Positions 6,283 through 6,824 of a stretch of DNA of 6,824 nucleotides are shown one piece after another (the first letter of the stretch is position 1; every line of letters begins with the position of its first letter). A program made the position numbers and the translations under genes. The stretch is from JBDRGC01 sp043818215 (GTDB lineage: Bacteria; Chloroflexota; Anaerolineae; Anaerolineales; UBA11858). Under the pieces are notes generated by a model. It was given only the letters and a program-made list of their open reading frames with translations. It did not search any database and had not been told where the DNA came from. The DNA lies in assembly GCA_043818215.1 (NCBI GenBank), contig JBDRGC010000210.1, positions 1 through 6,824 on the forward strand. The letters are read 5' to 3'.

Positions 6283-6392
6283 GAGATCACAGCAGTACTA
6301 CGATCATACCGTATTGGCATTTGGACCTGGCAAACAAGAATTCAGAAGTCAACCACTCCTTAACGCAAAAAAAAACTTTGATCTCCCCCCTT

Positions 6393-6426
6393 CAAACCGG
6401 GTCTCAAACATTCGAGACCCGGTTTG
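6393..6426 (-). terminator. Perfect 13-base stem hairpin, possible terminator of the edge gene
   Basis: CAAACCGGGTCTC (6393-6405) pairs perfectly with GAGACCCGGTTTG (6414-6426) over an 8-base loop. It begins 14 bases after the stop of the - strand gene at 6440, where a terminator is expected. However, the T9 run (A9 at 6367-6375 on +) comes 17 bases after the stem rather than directly, so it is not canonical. It may instead protect the mRNA 3' end or insulate the abiE promoter. Confidence 0.5.
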
Positions 6427-6439
6427 GATTCGGCTTGCC

Positions 6440-6824
6440 CTAAAACAACGTCATCTGATCTTCCGCAGCCACAGGCTTACGCCGTCGCTGCACCCTGATC
6501 CTGCCATTGGAGATACCCTGAGATGCCATCCACTCGTCCAGCGTCATCACAGGGACGACCATCGGACTGATCGCCGTGAGCGAACCTATCGGTGAGGCCG
6601 TGATGTCGTTTTCCACCGCGAAGATGCTGTCTATCTTCTCGATCCGCTCGCCTTTCAGAACAGAGCGCACCAAGTCAGTGAGGAAGTCGCTCTCATCTTC
6701 CTCGGTCAGGGCAGAAGCAACCTCGTCGCCATAGAACAGGGTGGCTGCTTTCATCTTACGGCGGTTGGGCGGGTTTTTCTCCGCTTTGGTGAGTGTATCC
6801 GCCAAAGCCAGCAGGGTTTCGCGG
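6440..6824 (-). CDS. Uncharacterised protein, C-terminal part, ending in a sliding-clamp-like QMTLF peptide
   Basis: The frame is open to the right edge, so at least 127 residues of a longer protein are visible. A shorter 104-residue version from an internal ATG (6752-6754) is possible but has no good ribosome binding site. I do not recognise the family. The visible part starts with a basic helix (KAEKNPPNRRKMK), continues with an acidic helical stretch (ALTEEDESDFLTDLVRSVLKG) and a segment with hydrophobic strands (SLTAISPMVVPVMTLDEW), then a basic patch (RIRVQRRRKP). It ends in EDQMTLF. The last five residues resemble the beta-clamp binding consensus QL(S/D)LF, which in many replication, repair and plasmid or phage proteins is C-terminal after a flexible linker. 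A DNA-metabolism role is therefore conceivable (inference). It is co-directional with the abiE genes but separated by their own promoter. Confidence 0.7.
   Translation of the reverse strand, partial: RETLLALADTLTKAEKNPPNRRKMKAATLFYGDEVASALTEEDESDFLTDLVRSVLKGERIEKIDSIFAVENDITASPIGSLTAISPMVVPVMTLDEWMASQGISNGRIRVQRRRKPVAAEDQMTLF

Overview
The window looks like part of a Chloroflexota (Anaerolineae-like) chromosome, with a cell-envelope region on the left and a mobile-island-like block on the right. The main taxonomic clue is the protein at 2205-3140. It carries an N-terminal four-cysteine module of the type CPHLG...DP...HQ...CL...CPV, then one membrane helix, a Thr/Pro-rich stalk and LysM-like repeats, an arrangement I associate with Chloroflexota. 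This assignment rests on recalled family knowledge, not on a database search.

Left half (1-3140). The window opens inside a + strand gene for a Wzz-type chain-length regulator fused to a bacterial tyrosine kinase (BY-kinase), which controls export and polymer length of surface polysaccharide. Convergent to it on the - strand, only 17 bases away, is a HAD phosphatase of the GmhB/HisB-N group. Beside the kinase it most plausibly dephosphorylates heptose bisphosphate for nucleotide-activated heptose. It has an extended -10 box placed so that its mRNA would start at the ATG. A 328-base gene-free stretch follows (1877-2204), holding two abutting hairpins and a third nearby, and then the membrane-anchored LysM-like gene, which ends at a strong terminator (3245-3283).

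Right half (3305-6824). All genes are on the - strand, and the sequence looks more GC-rich by eye. In transcription order they are the C-terminal part of an unrecognised protein that ends in a sliding-clamp-like QMTLF peptide (6440-6824), an AbiEi-type antitoxin (5331-6155), an AbiEii nucleotidyltransferase toxin (4438-5334) whose start overlaps the antitoxin stop, and a XerC/D-type tyrosine recombinase with all catalytic residues (3305-4186). A well-formed sigma70-type promoter with a 17-base spacer and a perfect inverted repeat lie upstream of the antitoxin, consistent with autoregulation. Three helically phased short repeats precede the recombinase and the last covers its ribosome binding site.

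Overall, the left half looks like resident envelope/polysaccharide genes. The right half looks like an integrated element or defence island carrying a type IV abortive-infection toxin-antitoxin pair and its recombinase. The junction is probably near the bidirectional terminator at 3245-3283, where the LysM-like gene and the recombinase converge. I found no tRNA, rRNA, CRISPR array or insertion sequence.
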